Assembly: GCF_029504575.1 (NCBI RefSeq)
Contig: NZ_JAQFII010000001.1
Coordinates: 620,001-684,000 of the forward strand
DNA: 64,000 bases
Direction: 5' to 3'
DNA from: Streptomyces sp. SPB162
GTDB lineage: Bacteria; Actinomycetota; Actinomycetes; Streptomycetales; Streptomycetaceae
Shown: piece after piece, positions 36,503-45,489 of the stretch
Position numbering within the stretch: the stretch's first letter is position 1
Layout of the letters: every line of letters starts with the position of its first letter
Position numbers and translations under genes: made by a program
The notes under the pieces: model-generated
Database searches by the model: none
Told to the model about the DNA's origin: nothing
Seen by the model: the letters and a program-made list of their open reading frames with translations, nothing else

Positions 36503-37448
36503 CCACCGGCCGGACCCGTCCGGCCCGGCCCGCCAGGGCTCCGCCCTGCTCCCCCGGCGTCCGCCGGCCGAACAGTCCGGAGCCCACCGCGACCCCCGCC
36601 GCGACCAGCAGGCTGCCCGCCAGCCGGCCAGGCCCGAACGTGCCCACCCCGATCAGCGGCGCGGTCAGCGCGGCGGAGACGGGGATCAGCCCGGAGAAGA
36701 GCGTGGCGCGCTCGGCGCCGATGCGCTGCATCCCGGCGTACCAGCAGACGAAGCCGACGACGGTCACCGCGACGGCCTGCCAGCCCAGCGCCAGGGCCTC
36801 GGCCGCGTCCGGCAGCCGCAGCGCGGCCCGCCCGTCGAGCAGCAGGCCGAGCAGCCCCGCCTCGACGGCGGCGAAGCCGCAGACGCACGTCGACAACAGC
36901 CGCGGACCCAGCGGGACGACCAGCGGGACGGCGATCACCGCGAAGGCGACCTCCCCGGCCAGCGCCGCCAGCGACCACACCAGCCCGGCCGTGTCCGAGC
37001 CGCCCCAGCCCTGGACGGCGAAGGCCCCGCCCGCGACGAGCAGCGCCCCGGCCAGGACGGCGTGGGCCGGGCGCCGACCGGACAGCAGCGGGACGAGCAC
37101 CGCCACGACGATCGGCGCGCAGCCCACCAGCACGCCGGGTACCGCGGGTTGCGCGCTGCGCTCGGCGGCGAGCACCGCGAGGTTGAAGCCGACCATGCCG
37201 GTCGCGGCGAGCGTCGCGAGCCGCAGCCACAGCCGTCCGGTGAGCGCCCGCAGCCGGACGGCTGTGGCTGCGGCCCGGGTGCCGAGGAGCGTGAGCAGGG
37301 CGAGCAGCGCGAAGGCGATGCCGTAGCGCAGCGCCTGACCTCCGGCGTGCGGATAGGCCACGAGTGCGCCGTTGGCGGTGAAGGAGGCGCCGACCAGGAC
37401 GCAGGCAAAGGCGGACAGCAGCGCTCCACGGCGCTGGAAGGAGTTCAT
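36480..37448 (-). CDS. EamA/DMT-family transporter
   Basis: The 322-aa protein has ten predicted membrane helices arranged as two EamA repeats, with GALVAYPHAGGQALRYGIAFALLAL in the first and AERATLFSGLIPVSAALTAPLIG in the second. It probably exports an amino acid or other metabolite. It is transcribed divergently from a MocR-type regulator 46 bases away, the typical arrangement of a MocR regulator and its target. The C-terminal tail after the last helix is basic and disordered. Confidence 0.87.
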   Translation of the reverse strand: MNSFQRRGALLSAFACVLVGASFTANGALVAYPHAGGQALRYGIAFALLALLTLLGTRAAATAVRLRALTGRLWLRLATLAATGMVGFNLAVLAAERSAQPAVPGVLVGCAPIVVAVLVPLLSGRRPAHAVLAGALLVAGGAFAVQGWGGSDTAGLVWSLAALAGEVAFAVIAVPLVVPLGPRLLSTCVCGFAAVEAGLLGLLLDGRAALRLPDAAEALALGWQAVAVTVVGFVCWYAGMQRIGAERATLFSGLIPVSAALTAPLIGVGTFGPGRLAGSLLVAAGVAVGSGLFGRRTPGEQGGALAGRAGRVRPVVSASRRG

Positions 37449-37494
37449 GCGATGACGCTATGAACGGAACCGGTCTTGATTAAGGTCCACTCCC

Positions 37495-38952
37495 ATGGCT
37501 GCTTCGAGGACCACTTCCGACGACGGCGACGGCAACGACGGCGACAGCGCGGCCGGGACCGCCGCCTGGGAGCTGCTGCTCCCCTCGGCCGCCGCCCCGG
37601 CGCGCGGCCGCGGCCGCGCGCTGCAGGCGGCGCTGCGCGACGCGGTGCGGTCGGGCCGGCTGGCGCCGGGCACCCAACTGCCCTCCAGCCGTGAGCTGGC
37701 GGCCGACCTGCGGGTGTCGCGCGGGCTGGTGACGGACGCGTACGCGCAGCTGACGGCCGAGGGGTATCTGAGCGGCCGGCAGGGCTCGGGGACCTGGGTG
37801 ACGCGCGCGTGCGCGGGCCCCGCGGTGCCGGCTCCGGAGACGTTCGCGGCGGACGACCGGGGCGGCCCCTCGGACTTCCGGCCGGGGCTGCCGGACCTCT
37901 CGCTCTTCCCGCGTGCCGCCTGGTCGGCCGCCCACCGCCGGGTGCTGACGCGGCTGCCGCACCGGGCGTTCGGCTACCCGGACCCCCGGGGGCTGCCCGA
38001 ACTGCGGGCCGCGCTCAGCGATCTGCTGGGCCGCCGCCGCGGGGTCGCGGTGGAGCCCGACCGGGTCGTGGTGTGCTCCGGGGTGGCGCAGGCGCACACC
38101 CTGATCGGCCTGGTCCTGGGAGACCGCGGCCAGCGCCGGGTGGCCGTGGAGGATCCGGGCAGCCCCGAGCACACGGCGCTGTTCGCGGCGGCCGGTCTCG
38201 AGGCCGTGCCGGTGCCGGTGGACCGCGACGGCCTGCACCCGGCGGCGCTGGCCGCCACCGGGGTGCGGGCGGCCGTGGTCACCCCGGCCCACCAGTTCCC
38301 TTCGGGCGTGGCGTACACCGCCCGGCGGCGCGGCGAACTCGCCGACTGGGCCAGGGAGAACGGCGGACTGCTGATCGAGGACGACTACGACGGGGACTTC
38401 CGCTACGACCGGGCACCCGTCGGCGCCCTGCAGGGCCTGACCCCCGGCCACGTCGCCTACACCGGATCCGTCAGCAAGTCGCTGGCCCCCGGACTGCGGC
38501 TGGGCTGGCTGGTCGCACCGGCCGACCTCGCGGCCGAGGTCGCGGCCCGCAAGCGGACGATGGACCTGGGCAACCCGGTGACCGAGCAGGCCGTCCTGGC
38601 GGAATTCATCTCCGGCGGCCACTACGACCGGCAGTTGCGGCGCTGCCAGCGGCTGTACCGCATCCGCCGCAACACCCTGGCCGAGGCGCTGGAGCGGCAC
38701 TTCCCCGGCTCGCGGGTCAGCGGGATCGCGGCCGGGCTGCACGTCATCGCGGCCCTGCCCGCGCGCTACGGACCCGAGCCGCGCTTCCTGGCGGCGGCCG
38801 CGGCGACGGGCATTGCCGTCCGGCCGCTGTCCTCCTACCTTGCGCGCCCGGACCCCGTGGACGACGGCCGGGTACGCCTCGTCCTGGGGTACGCGCACCT
38901 GTCGCCGGCGGACATCGAGCGGTCGATCCGCCGGCTGGCCACAGCCTTTTGA
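37495..38952 (+). CDS. MocR/PdxR-type regulator (GntR helix plus aminotransferase domain)
   Basis: The 485-aa product joins a GntR winged helix (LQAALRDAVRSGRLAPGTQLPSSRELAADL) to a fold-type I aminotransferase domain with PLP lysine Lys328 in GSVSKSLAPGLRLGW and the IEDDYDGDFRYD motif. MocR proteins sense PLP or amino acids and usually regulate the divergent neighbour, here the EamA transporter. The 46-base gap contains both promoters. PdxR itself would be next to pdxST, which are not present, so a transporter-specific role is more likely. Confidence 0.88.
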   Translation: MAASRTTSDDGDGNDGDSAAGTAAWELLLPSAAAPARGRGRALQAALRDAVRSGRLAPGTQLPSSRELAADLRVSRGLVTDAYAQLTAEGYLSGRQGSGTWVTRACAGPAVPAPETFAADDRGGPSDFRPGLPDLSLFPRAAWSAAHRRVLTRLPHRAFGYPDPRGLPELRAALSDLLGRRRGVAVEPDRVVVCSGVAQAHTLIGLVLGDRGQRRVAVEDPGSPEHTALFAAAGLEAVPVPVDRDGLHPAALAATGVRAAVVTPAHQFPSGVAYTARRRGELADWARENGGLLIEDDYDGDFRYDRAPVGALQGLTPGHVAYTGSVSKSLAPGLRLGWLVAPADLAAEVAARKRTMDLGNPVTEQAVLAEFISGGHYDRQLRRCQRLYRIRRNTLAEALERHFPGSRVSGIAAGLHVIAALPARYGPEPRFLAAAAATGIAVRPLSSYLARPDPVDDGRVRLVLGYAHLSPADIERSIRRLATAF

Positions 38953-39097
38953 TCTCGAATCGGCAACAGCGGGTTTAACTTCCCGATACCCCCTTCTGTC
39001 GCAGTCGTCCCTCTTGATAGATATGACGCAGCGCGTTCCTGTCGGTCGATGGGCGCTCCACCCCCTTTCGCCCTTCGTCCTGTTGAGAGGTACGCCC

Positions 39098-40471
39098 ATG
39101 CCTCCGCGCCCCCGCGCGGCGGTCCTGCCCCTGGTCGCGGTCTTCGCCGCCGGGTATCTCGCCGCCTATCTGCTGCCCACCCTCGTCGGGCACCTCGGTT
39201 CCTCCCCCGGTGGCCTCGGCCTGAGCAGCGCCCGTGCGGGCGCTGTCGGCAGCGCCCTGCTGCTCTCCTCGGCCGCCGCGGGCCTGACCCTCGCCTCCCG
39301 TGTGGCCCGTGTCGGGGCCGTCCGCCTCGCCCGCACCGGGCTGCTGCTGATGGTGGCGGGCTTCGCGCTCGCCGCCGGTACGTCCCTCGTCCCGCTGGTG
39401 GTCGCCGGCTGCGTCATCGGCGGCTTCGGCTCCGGGACGGCGACGGCGGTGGCCGCCGTCGGCATCGCCGCCCGCCCCGATCCGCACCGCGCCTCCGTGC
39501 TGGGCCTGTTGACCACCTCGGCGACCGCCGGCGCGCTGTACCTGGTGCTGCCGCGGCTCGGTGGCGGCCACGCGCTGCCGTTCGCCGCCATCGCCTGCGC
39601 CGCGGCGCTGGCCCTGCCCGCGGCCGGGCGGCTGCCGGCGGCGGACCCCGCCGACCCCCGGCGCCTCGACGCCCCCACCGCCTCCCGGCTGCCGCATCGC
39701 CGCTCGGGAGCGGTGCTGGCCGGAGCCATGCTGTGCTGGTCGTTGGCGCAGAACGCCCTGTGGGGGGTGAGCGGGCGCATCGGCCTCGACCGGGCCGGAC
39801 TCTCCGAGGCCGCCCTCGGCCTGGTCTTCGCCGTCGCCCTCGGCGGCGGTCTGGCCGGAGTCGGCGCGGCGGGCGCGCTCGGCTCCCGGCTGGGGCGCGC
39901 CGTCCCGATCGGCGTCGGCACCGCGGTCATCGCCACGTGTGTCGCGGTGAGCGCCTCGGCCGGCGGAGCCGTGCCGTTCGCGACCGGCGAGGTGCTCTGG
40001 AACACCGTCTACCCCGTGGTGCTCTCCTACCTGATCGGCCTGGCCGCCTCCCTCGACGGGCAGGGCCGGTGGGCCGTGCTGGCCGGCTCCGCCTCCAACC
40101 TCGGCGTCGCCTGCGGACCGCTGGCCGGGACGCTGCTCGCCGGCCACGCCGGCTACCCGGCCATGGGCGCCGTGCTGGGCTGCGTGCTGCTCGCCACCGC
40201 CGTGCCGCTGACCGCGGTCGCTCTGCACGGCGGCGGCCGCGTCCTGCCGCCCGGCACCATCCGCCGGCGCGGCGGCGCGGCCGCGGCGGCCGTCGCGGGT
40301 GCGGCCGGCGCCCCGGCGGGAGCCGTCCCCGAACTGGGCGGCACCGAACTGGTGGTGACCGACATCGAGGTCGGCCCGGCACCCACGCCGGAACTCTCGC
40401 TCCTCCCGCCGTCGGCGCCGCAGCCGTCCTTGCGCGAGGAACCGGCAGCGGCACAGCTCACGCGGGTGTAG
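39098..40471 (+). CDS. MFS-type transporter
   Basis: The 457-aa protein has twelve predicted membrane helices, mostly Ala/Gly/Leu, with the loop 2-3 region degenerate relative to the GxxxDRxGR motif. A 75-residue cytoplasmic tail rich in Pro/Glu follows the last helix. ATG 39098 has GAGAGG seven bases upstream. It follows the MocR gene in the same direction after 145 bases and may or may not be co-transcribed. Substrate unknown. Confidence 0.8.
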   Translation: MPPRPRAAVLPLVAVFAAGYLAAYLLPTLVGHLGSSPGGLGLSSARAGAVGSALLLSSAAAGLTLASRVARVGAVRLARTGLLLMVAGFALAAGTSLVPLVVAGCVIGGFGSGTATAVAAVGIAARPDPHRASVLGLLTTSATAGALYLVLPRLGGGHALPFAAIACAAALALPAAGRLPAADPADPRRLDAPTASRLPHRRSGAVLAGAMLCWSLAQNALWGVSGRIGLDRAGLSEAALGLVFAVALGGGLAGVGAAGALGSRLGRAVPIGVGTAVIATCVAVSASAGGAVPFATGEVLWNTVYPVVLSYLIGLAASLDGQGRWAVLAGSASNLGVACGPLAGTLLAGHAGYPAMGAVLGCVLLATAVPLTAVALHGGGRVLPPGTIRRRGGAAAAAVAGAAGAPAGAVPELGGTELVVTDIEVGPAPTPELSLLPPSAPQPSLREEPAAAQLTRV

Positions 40472-40578
40472 CGCCGAACCGGTTCTCCGGCGGCGTGTTC
40501 ACCGGGCGTTCGACCGGACGGCATCCGGAGCCAGTAGGAACGGGGGCGACGCGGGAAGCCGAGCACCGGGAGTGGCAG

Positions 40579-42180
40579 ATGTCGCAGGAAACACCGAACA
40601 CGCAGGAGCGTTCGAACGGCACGGTGGACCGCAGGACGGTCCTCGGCGGCGGCCTCGCCGCGACCGGAGCGCTGCTGCTCCCTGCCATGGCGGCGGCACC
40701 CGCGCTGGCGCTGTCGGGGCGGCCGGCCGCCCCGTGGGGTGTGCAGAGCGGTGACGTCACCGCCTCGTCCGGCCTGGTGTGGGTGCGCTCCGACCGGCCG
40801 GCCCGGATGCTCGTCGAGACATCGGTCAGCGGCTCCTTCCGCGACGCGCGCCGCTGGCAGGGCCCGCTGCTGGGTCCTGACACCGACTTCACCGGCACGA
40901 CCTCCCTGCGCGGTCTGCCGTCCGGCGAACAGATCCACTACCGGGTGCTGCTGGCCGACCCGGACGACTACCGGCGCACCGGCGCACCGGTGGCCGGCAG
41001 CTTCCGCACCCCGTCGTCGCGGCGCCGCGACGACGTGCGCTTCCTGTGGTCGGGAGACCTCGCCGGGCAGGGCTGGGGCATCAACCCCGACATCGGCGGC
41101 TACCGCATCTACGAGGCGATGGGCCGGCTCGACCCGGACTTCTTCCTCTGCAGCGGCGACAACATCTACGCCGACGGCCCGATCGCGCCCACCGCGGCGC
41201 TGCCCGACGGCCGGATCTACCGCAACCTCACCACCCCGGAGAAGTCCAAGGTCGCCGAGACGCTCGCGGAGTTCCGCGGCGCCTTCCGTTACAACCTGCT
41301 GGACGACGAGCTGCGCGCCTTCAACGCGCGGGTGCCCTCGATCATCCAGTGGGACGACCACGAGGTGCGCAACAACTGGTACCCGGGCGAGATCATGGAC
41401 GACGCGCGGTACGCCGAGAAGAGCGTCGACGTGCTGGCCCGCCGTTCCCGGCGGGCGTTCTCCGAGTACTTCCCGATCTCGACGCTGCGGCCCAACACCG
41501 ACGGCCGCGTCCAGCGGGTGCAGCACCACGGCCCGTTGCTGGACGTCTTCGTGCTGGACATGCGCACTTACCGCAACGCCAACTCTCCCGATCAGCAGGC
41601 CCAGGACGACCAGGGCATCCTCGGGCGGGCGCAGCTGGAGTGGCTCCAGCGGGAGCTGTCCCGCTCGCGCGCGGTGTGGAAGGTGATCGCCGCCGACATG
41701 CCGCTGGGCCTGGTGGTGCCGGACACCACGGAGGGCCGGCAGAACATCGAGGCGGTCGCGCAGGGCGACCCGGGCGCCCCGCTCGGCCGCGAGCTGCAGA
41801 TCGCCGAGCTGCTGCGGTTCGTCAAGCACCGGCGGATCACCGGGACGGTGTGGCTGACGGCCGACGTGCACCACACCTCCGCACAGCACTACCAGCCGTC
41901 CCGCGCGGCGTTCACGGACTTCGCGCCGTTCTGGGAGTTCGTCTCCGGGCCGCTGAACGCGGGCGCGTTCCCGGCCAGCGCGTTGGACGGCACGTTCGGT
42001 CCGGAGCGGGTGTTCGTCAAGGCGCCCGAGCGCGCCAATGTCTCCCCCGCCGAGGGGTACCAGTTCTTCGGCCAGGTCGACATCGACGGGCACTCGGGCG
42101 AGCTGACGGTACGGCTGCGCGAGCAGGACGGCACGGTGCTGTTCACCAAGGTGCTGCAGCCGGGCCGCGTCGGCCAGTAG
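40579..42180 (+). CDS. phoD: Secreted PhoD-type alkaline phosphatase
   Basis: The 533-aa product has a Tat signal (DRRTVLGGG at residues 17-25, Arg18-Arg19, hydrophobic region, ALALS cleavage). The mature protein follows PhoD: an N-terminal beta domain with GVQSGDVT, then FLWSGDLAGQ, FFLCSGDNIYADG, QWDDHEVRNNWYPGE for metal binding, VIAADMPLG and VWLTADVHHTSA. PhoD enzymes hydrolyse phosphomono- and diesters with Fe/Ca cofactors at the cell surface, normally under PhoP control. I could not identify PHO boxes in the 107-base upstream gap. Confidence 0.9.
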   Translation: MSQETPNTQERSNGTVDRRTVLGGGLAATGALLLPAMAAAPALALSGRPAAPWGVQSGDVTASSGLVWVRSDRPARMLVETSVSGSFRDARRWQGPLLGPDTDFTGTTSLRGLPSGEQIHYRVLLADPDDYRRTGAPVAGSFRTPSSRRRDDVRFLWSGDLAGQGWGINPDIGGYRIYEAMGRLDPDFFLCSGDNIYADGPIAPTAALPDGRIYRNLTTPEKSKVAETLAEFRGAFRYNLLDDELRAFNARVPSIIQWDDHEVRNNWYPGEIMDDARYAEKSVDVLARRSRRAFSEYFPISTLRPNTDGRVQRVQHHGPLLDVFVLDMRTYRNANSPDQQAQDDQGILGRAQLEWLQRELSRSRAVWKVIAADMPLGLVVPDTTEGRQNIEAVAQGDPGAPLGRELQIAELLRFVKHRRITGTVWLTADVHHTSAQHYQPSRAAFTDFAPFWEFVSGPLNAGAFPASALDGTFGPERVFVKAPERANVSPAEGYQFFGQVDIDGHSGELTVRLREQDGTVLFTKVLQPGRVGQ

Positions 42181-42188
42181 GCCCCCGT

Positions 42189-42238
42189 CCGAGCCGCGCC
42201 CGGCCGCGCCCGCGCCATGACCCGCGGGGGCGGCTCGG
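42189..42238 (+). terminator. Terminator hairpin after phoD
   Basis: CCGAGCCGC (42189-42197) pairs with GCGGCTCGG (42230-42238), with further CGCG/GC pairing in between. It ends the phoD transcript. Confidence 0.65.
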
Positions 42239-42356
42239 GCCCGTCCGGCGGGCGGCAAATCCGTTGAAAGGGCAAATTAACCACCAGGAACCACCCTTAA
42301 CCCACCGGTCATCGAACGTTCGTGATCACGCAACACAGGTTCGACAGAGTGTTCTC

Positions 42357-43700
42357 ATGCCTCAGTTGACTGCGCCGAATGTCCGCCCATCCCGCTCCCA
42401 CCGCCACCACTGGCGGCGCGACCTGGTGGAACTCTCCGCCGTCTTCACGGCGGTGGCCCTCGCCGACCTGGTGGCCAATGTGGTGGTGCACGGTCCGGAG
42501 GGTCCCATCGTGCTGGCCGCCTCGGCGGTCGCACTGCTGGCCACGTCCGGGTTCCACATCTGGTGGGCCCGCCGCCACAGCCACGCTCCCCCCGGACCCG
42601 CTCCGGCGGACGGGACGGACGAGCCGGGCCCGACGACGCTGTGGCGGATGCGCACCACGGTGCGGGACACCCCCGGCAGCCTGGGCGCGGTGTGCATGGC
42701 ACTGGCCGACGCCCACGTCGACATCCTGACGCTGCAGACGCATCCGCTCGCCGACGGCACGGTCGACGAGTTCCTCCTGCGGGCGCCCGCGGCGCTTCCG
42801 GCCGCCGCGCTGGCGCAGGTGGTCGGAGCGGCCGGCGGCCGCGACACCTGGACGGAACGGGCAGACGCCCACGACCTGGTGGACACCCCCACCCGGATGC
42901 TCACCCTCGCCACCCGCACCGCCCTGGACGCCGCGGAGCTGCCGCTCGCCCTGCGCCGGCTCTTCGGACGGTGCACGATCCGCTCGGTCCCGGCCGCGAA
43001 GGACGGCACACCGGCACCGGAGGACGCACTGGAGGAAACGATTATGCGACTGCGCGACCCCTCCGGTGGCACGATCACCGTCGAGCGGGCGTACCTGCCC
43101 TTCACCCCGACCGAGTTCGCCCGGGCCCGCGCCCTGGTGGAACTCGACGCCCGCCTCGGCGTGCGGATGCCGGCGAGCAAGGACGTGCTGACGCTGCCGG
43201 AGGGCAACGAGATCACCATCCGCCGGGCCGGCCCCGAGGACCTCGCCGCCGCCCGCGCCATGCACGACCGCTGCTCTTCCGACACGCTCGCGCAGCGCTA
43301 CCACGGCCCGGTCCCCGACGCGGACCGGTATCTGCAGCACCTGCTCAGCCCGCGCTTCGGCCGGACCCTGGCCGTCGAGACGGCGTCGGGCCGGCTGGTG
43401 GCCCTGGCACACCTGCTGTGGGACGGCGACGAGAACGAGGTCGCCCTGCTGGTCGAGGACGAGTGGCAGCGGCGCGGCATCGGCGCGCAGCTGCTGCGCA
43501 AGCTCGTCGGCCACGCCGTCGAGGCGGGCCGCAGCAGCGTCTACGCCGTGACCCGGTCGAACAACACCGGCATGGTGGCGACCATGCGCGACCTGGGTCT
43601 GCCGCTGGACTACCAGGTCGAGGACGGCACGCTGGTGATCACCGCGACGTTGGCGACGTCGGGCGTGCCGTCCCCGCCGAAGGTCACGAGCCGGAACTGA
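42357..43700 (+). CDS. Membrane-anchored ACT-domain GNAT acetyltransferase
   Basis: The 447-aa product begins with two membrane helices (about residues 22-42 and 48-66), then an ACT-type amino-acid-binding domain (MRTTVRDTPGSLGAVCMALADAHVDILTLQTH), a second ACT-like stretch, and a C-terminal GNAT domain with the acetyl-CoA loop VEDEWQRRGIGAQLLRKL. ACT-GNAT fusions in actinobacteria are reported protein lysine acetyltransferases activated by amino acids; the membrane anchor is not part of those I know. CGAACGTTCG lies 35 bases upstream. The end overlaps the convergent PLP-enzyme gene by 17 bases. Confidence 0.82.
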   Translation: MPQLTAPNVRPSRSHRHHWRRDLVELSAVFTAVALADLVANVVVHGPEGPIVLAASAVALLATSGFHIWWARRHSHAPPGPAPADGTDEPGPTTLWRMRTTVRDTPGSLGAVCMALADAHVDILTLQTHPLADGTVDEFLLRAPAALPAAALAQVVGAAGGRDTWTERADAHDLVDTPTRMLTLATRTALDAAELPLALRRLFGRCTIRSVPAAKDGTPAPEDALEETIMRLRDPSGGTITVERAYLPFTPTEFARARALVELDARLGVRMPASKDVLTLPEGNEITIRRAGPEDLAAARAMHDRCSSDTLAQRYHGPVPDADRYLQHLLSPRFGRTLAVETASGRLVALAHLLWDGDENEVALLVEDEWQRRGIGAQLLRKLVGHAVEAGRSSVYAVTRSNNTGMVATMRDLGLPLDYQVEDGTLVITATLATSGVPSPPKVTSRN

Positions 43701-44856
43701 CCGCACCGGCGAGGGCCGCGGCCCGCAGCGCACCGTCGAGGTCGTCCCACAGGTCCTCGACGTCCTCCAGGCCGACCGACATCCGCAGCAGCCGGTCACT
43801 GACGCCCGCCGCGTGGCGGTCCCGCTCGTCGACGACGCGGTGGCTGATCGAGGCCGGGTGCTGGATGAGGGTGTCGACACTGCCGAGGCTGACCGCCGGG
43901 GTGATCAGCCGGACTCCGGCGATCACCTCGTGCGGGTCGCCGTGCACCTCGAAGGCGACCATGGCGCCGCCGATCCGCGGGTAGTGCACCGCCGCCACCC
44001 GCGGGTCGGCGGCCAGCCGTCCGGCGAGCACTTCCGCGCTCCGCGAGGCGGCGCGCATCCGCACCGGCAGCGTCGACAGCCCGCGCAGCAGCAGATAGCC
44101 GGCCAGGGGGTGCAGAACGCCGCCGGTGGCGAAGCGGACCTTGCGCAACAGCCGGGCGAACCCCTCGTCGCACGCCACCACTCCGCCGAGCACGTCGCCG
44201 TGGCCGCCGAGATACTTGGTCGCGCTGTGCAGCACGATGCTCGCGCCGAGTTCGGCGGGACGCTGCAGCACCGGTGTGGCGAAGGTGTTGTCGGCCAGCA
44301 GCGGCACCGTTCCGCAGGCGTGCGCGATCGCGCGCAGGTCCAGCTCGGCCAGGGTGGGGTTGGCGGGAGTCTCGACCAGCACCAGTCCGGTGTCGGGCCG
44401 GATCGCGTCGGCGATGCCCGCCGGGTCGACCCACGTCACCTCGGTGCCCAGCAGCCCGCCGGTCAGCAGATGGTCGCTGCACCCGTACAGCGGGCGGACC
44501 GCGACCACGTGCCGCAGGCCCAGGGAGCCGCGCGCCAGCAGGCAGGCGGTCAGGGCCGCCATCCCGCTGGCGAAGGCGACCGCGTCGTCGGTGCCTTCGA
44601 GGCGGGCCAGGGCGGTCTCGAAACGGCTGACGGTGGGGTTGTCCAGCCGTCCGTAGACAGGCGGGCCCTCCAGCCGGGCGCCGGTGGCGGCGAACACGTC
44701 GAGGCGGGCGGCCTCGCCGCGGCTGTCGTACGAGGGGTACGTCGTCGACAGGTCCAGGGGGACGGCGTGCACGCCGAGCCCGGCGAGGTCCTCGCGGCCG
44801 GCGTGCACCGCCTCGGTCGCCAGCGAACGAGGCCGTGTCACAGAGTGTTGTTCCAT
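43684..44856 (-). CDS. Trans-sulfuration PLP enzyme (methionine gamma-lyase or cystathionine gamma-lyase type)
   Basis: The 390-aa product is a fold-type I Cys/Met-metabolism enzyme with PLP lysine Lys214 in SATKYLGGH, a YGRLDNPTVSRFE motif, ASGMAAL and VETPANPTL. The tyrosine and arginine residues lining the family active site are present. Exact reaction is not decidable: methionine gamma-lyase, cystathionine gamma-lyase or gamma-synthase. It diverges from an Lrp/AsnC regulator 59 bases away, an arrangement seen for MdeR/MdeA methionine catabolism, which favours a degradative role. Confidence 0.87.
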   Translation of the reverse strand: MEQHSVTRPRSLATEAVHAGREDLAGLGVHAVPLDLSTTYPSYDSRGEAARLDVFAATGARLEGPPVYGRLDNPTVSRFETALARLEGTDDAVAFASGMAALTACLLARGSLGLRHVVAVRPLYGCSDHLLTGGLLGTEVTWVDPAGIADAIRPDTGLVLVETPANPTLAELDLRAIAHACGTVPLLADNTFATPVLQRPAELGASIVLHSATKYLGGHGDVLGGVVACDEGFARLLRKVRFATGGVLHPLAGYLLLRGLSTLPVRMRAASRSAEVLAGRLAADPRVAAVHYPRIGGAMVAFEVHGDPHEVIAGVRLITPAVSLGSVDTLIQHPASISHRVVDERDRHAAGVSDRLLRMSVGLEDVEDLWDDLDGALRAAALAGAVSSGS

Positions 44857-44915
44857 GCCCAGAGCATGAACAATCGACGCCTTGTACCGGTCGGATCCCG
44901 TGCTACGTTCGGCCG

Positions 44916-45398
44916 ATGACCGATTCCGTCCCTTTGGATCCGATCGATCTGGAGATTCTCCGGGTCCTGCAGAACGATTCCCGGACCACCAACCGCGAGC
45001 TCGCGGCGGCGGTCGGCGTCGCCCCGTCCACCTGCCTGGACCGCGTGGCGCGGTTGCGCCGCACCGGGGTGATCCTCGGTCATGAGCTGCGGCTGGATCC
45101 GGCCAAGCTCGGACGCGGTCTGGAAGCGCTGCTGTCGGTGCAGGTGCGGCCGCACCGCAGGGAGCTGATCACCCCGTTCGTGGCCAGGATCCGCGCCCTG
45201 CCCGAGACGCGGGCGCTGTTCCACCTCACGGGCCCCGAGGACTACCTCGTCCATGTCGCGGTGACGGGGACCGCCGATCTGCAGCGGCTGGTGATCGACG
45301 AGTTCACCTCGTGCCGCGAGGTCGCCCGGGTGGAGACCCGGCTGATCTTCCAGCAGTGGGAGTGCGGCCCGCTGCTGCCGCCCGTGCCGGGCGCCTGA
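44916..45398 (+). CDS. Lrp/AsnC-family regulator, divergent from the PLP enzyme
   Basis: The 160-aa product has the Lrp winged helix (LDPIDLEILRVLQNDSRTTNRELAAAVGVAPSTCLDRV) and a RAM ligand-binding domain with FHLTGPEDYLVHVAVTG. Members bind amino acids and regulate neighbouring catabolic or export genes. ATG 44916 starts at the conserved boundary. The 59-base shared promoter region with the PLP-enzyme gene is the likely operator. Methionine is a plausible ligand from context. Confidence 0.9.
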   Translation: MTDSVPLDPIDLEILRVLQNDSRTTNRELAAAVGVAPSTCLDRVARLRRTGVILGHELRLDPAKLGRGLEALLSVQVRPHRRELITPFVARIRALPETRALFHLTGPEDYLVHVAVTGTADLQRLVIDEFTSCREVARVETRLIFQQWECGPLLPPVPGA

Positions 45399-45489
45399 CG
45401 GCCGCCCCGGTCGCTCCGGCCGCCACCCGGCAGGCACGTAGCCAGGAAGGATGATGACGCGGCAGCCCCGTTCGTACGAGGATGGCCGC

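Noticed and set aside
42313..42322. LexA-like box CGAACGTTCG before the ACT-GNAT gene
   Set aside because: The actinobacterial LexA box needs four bases between CGAAC and GTTCG; here the arms abut.
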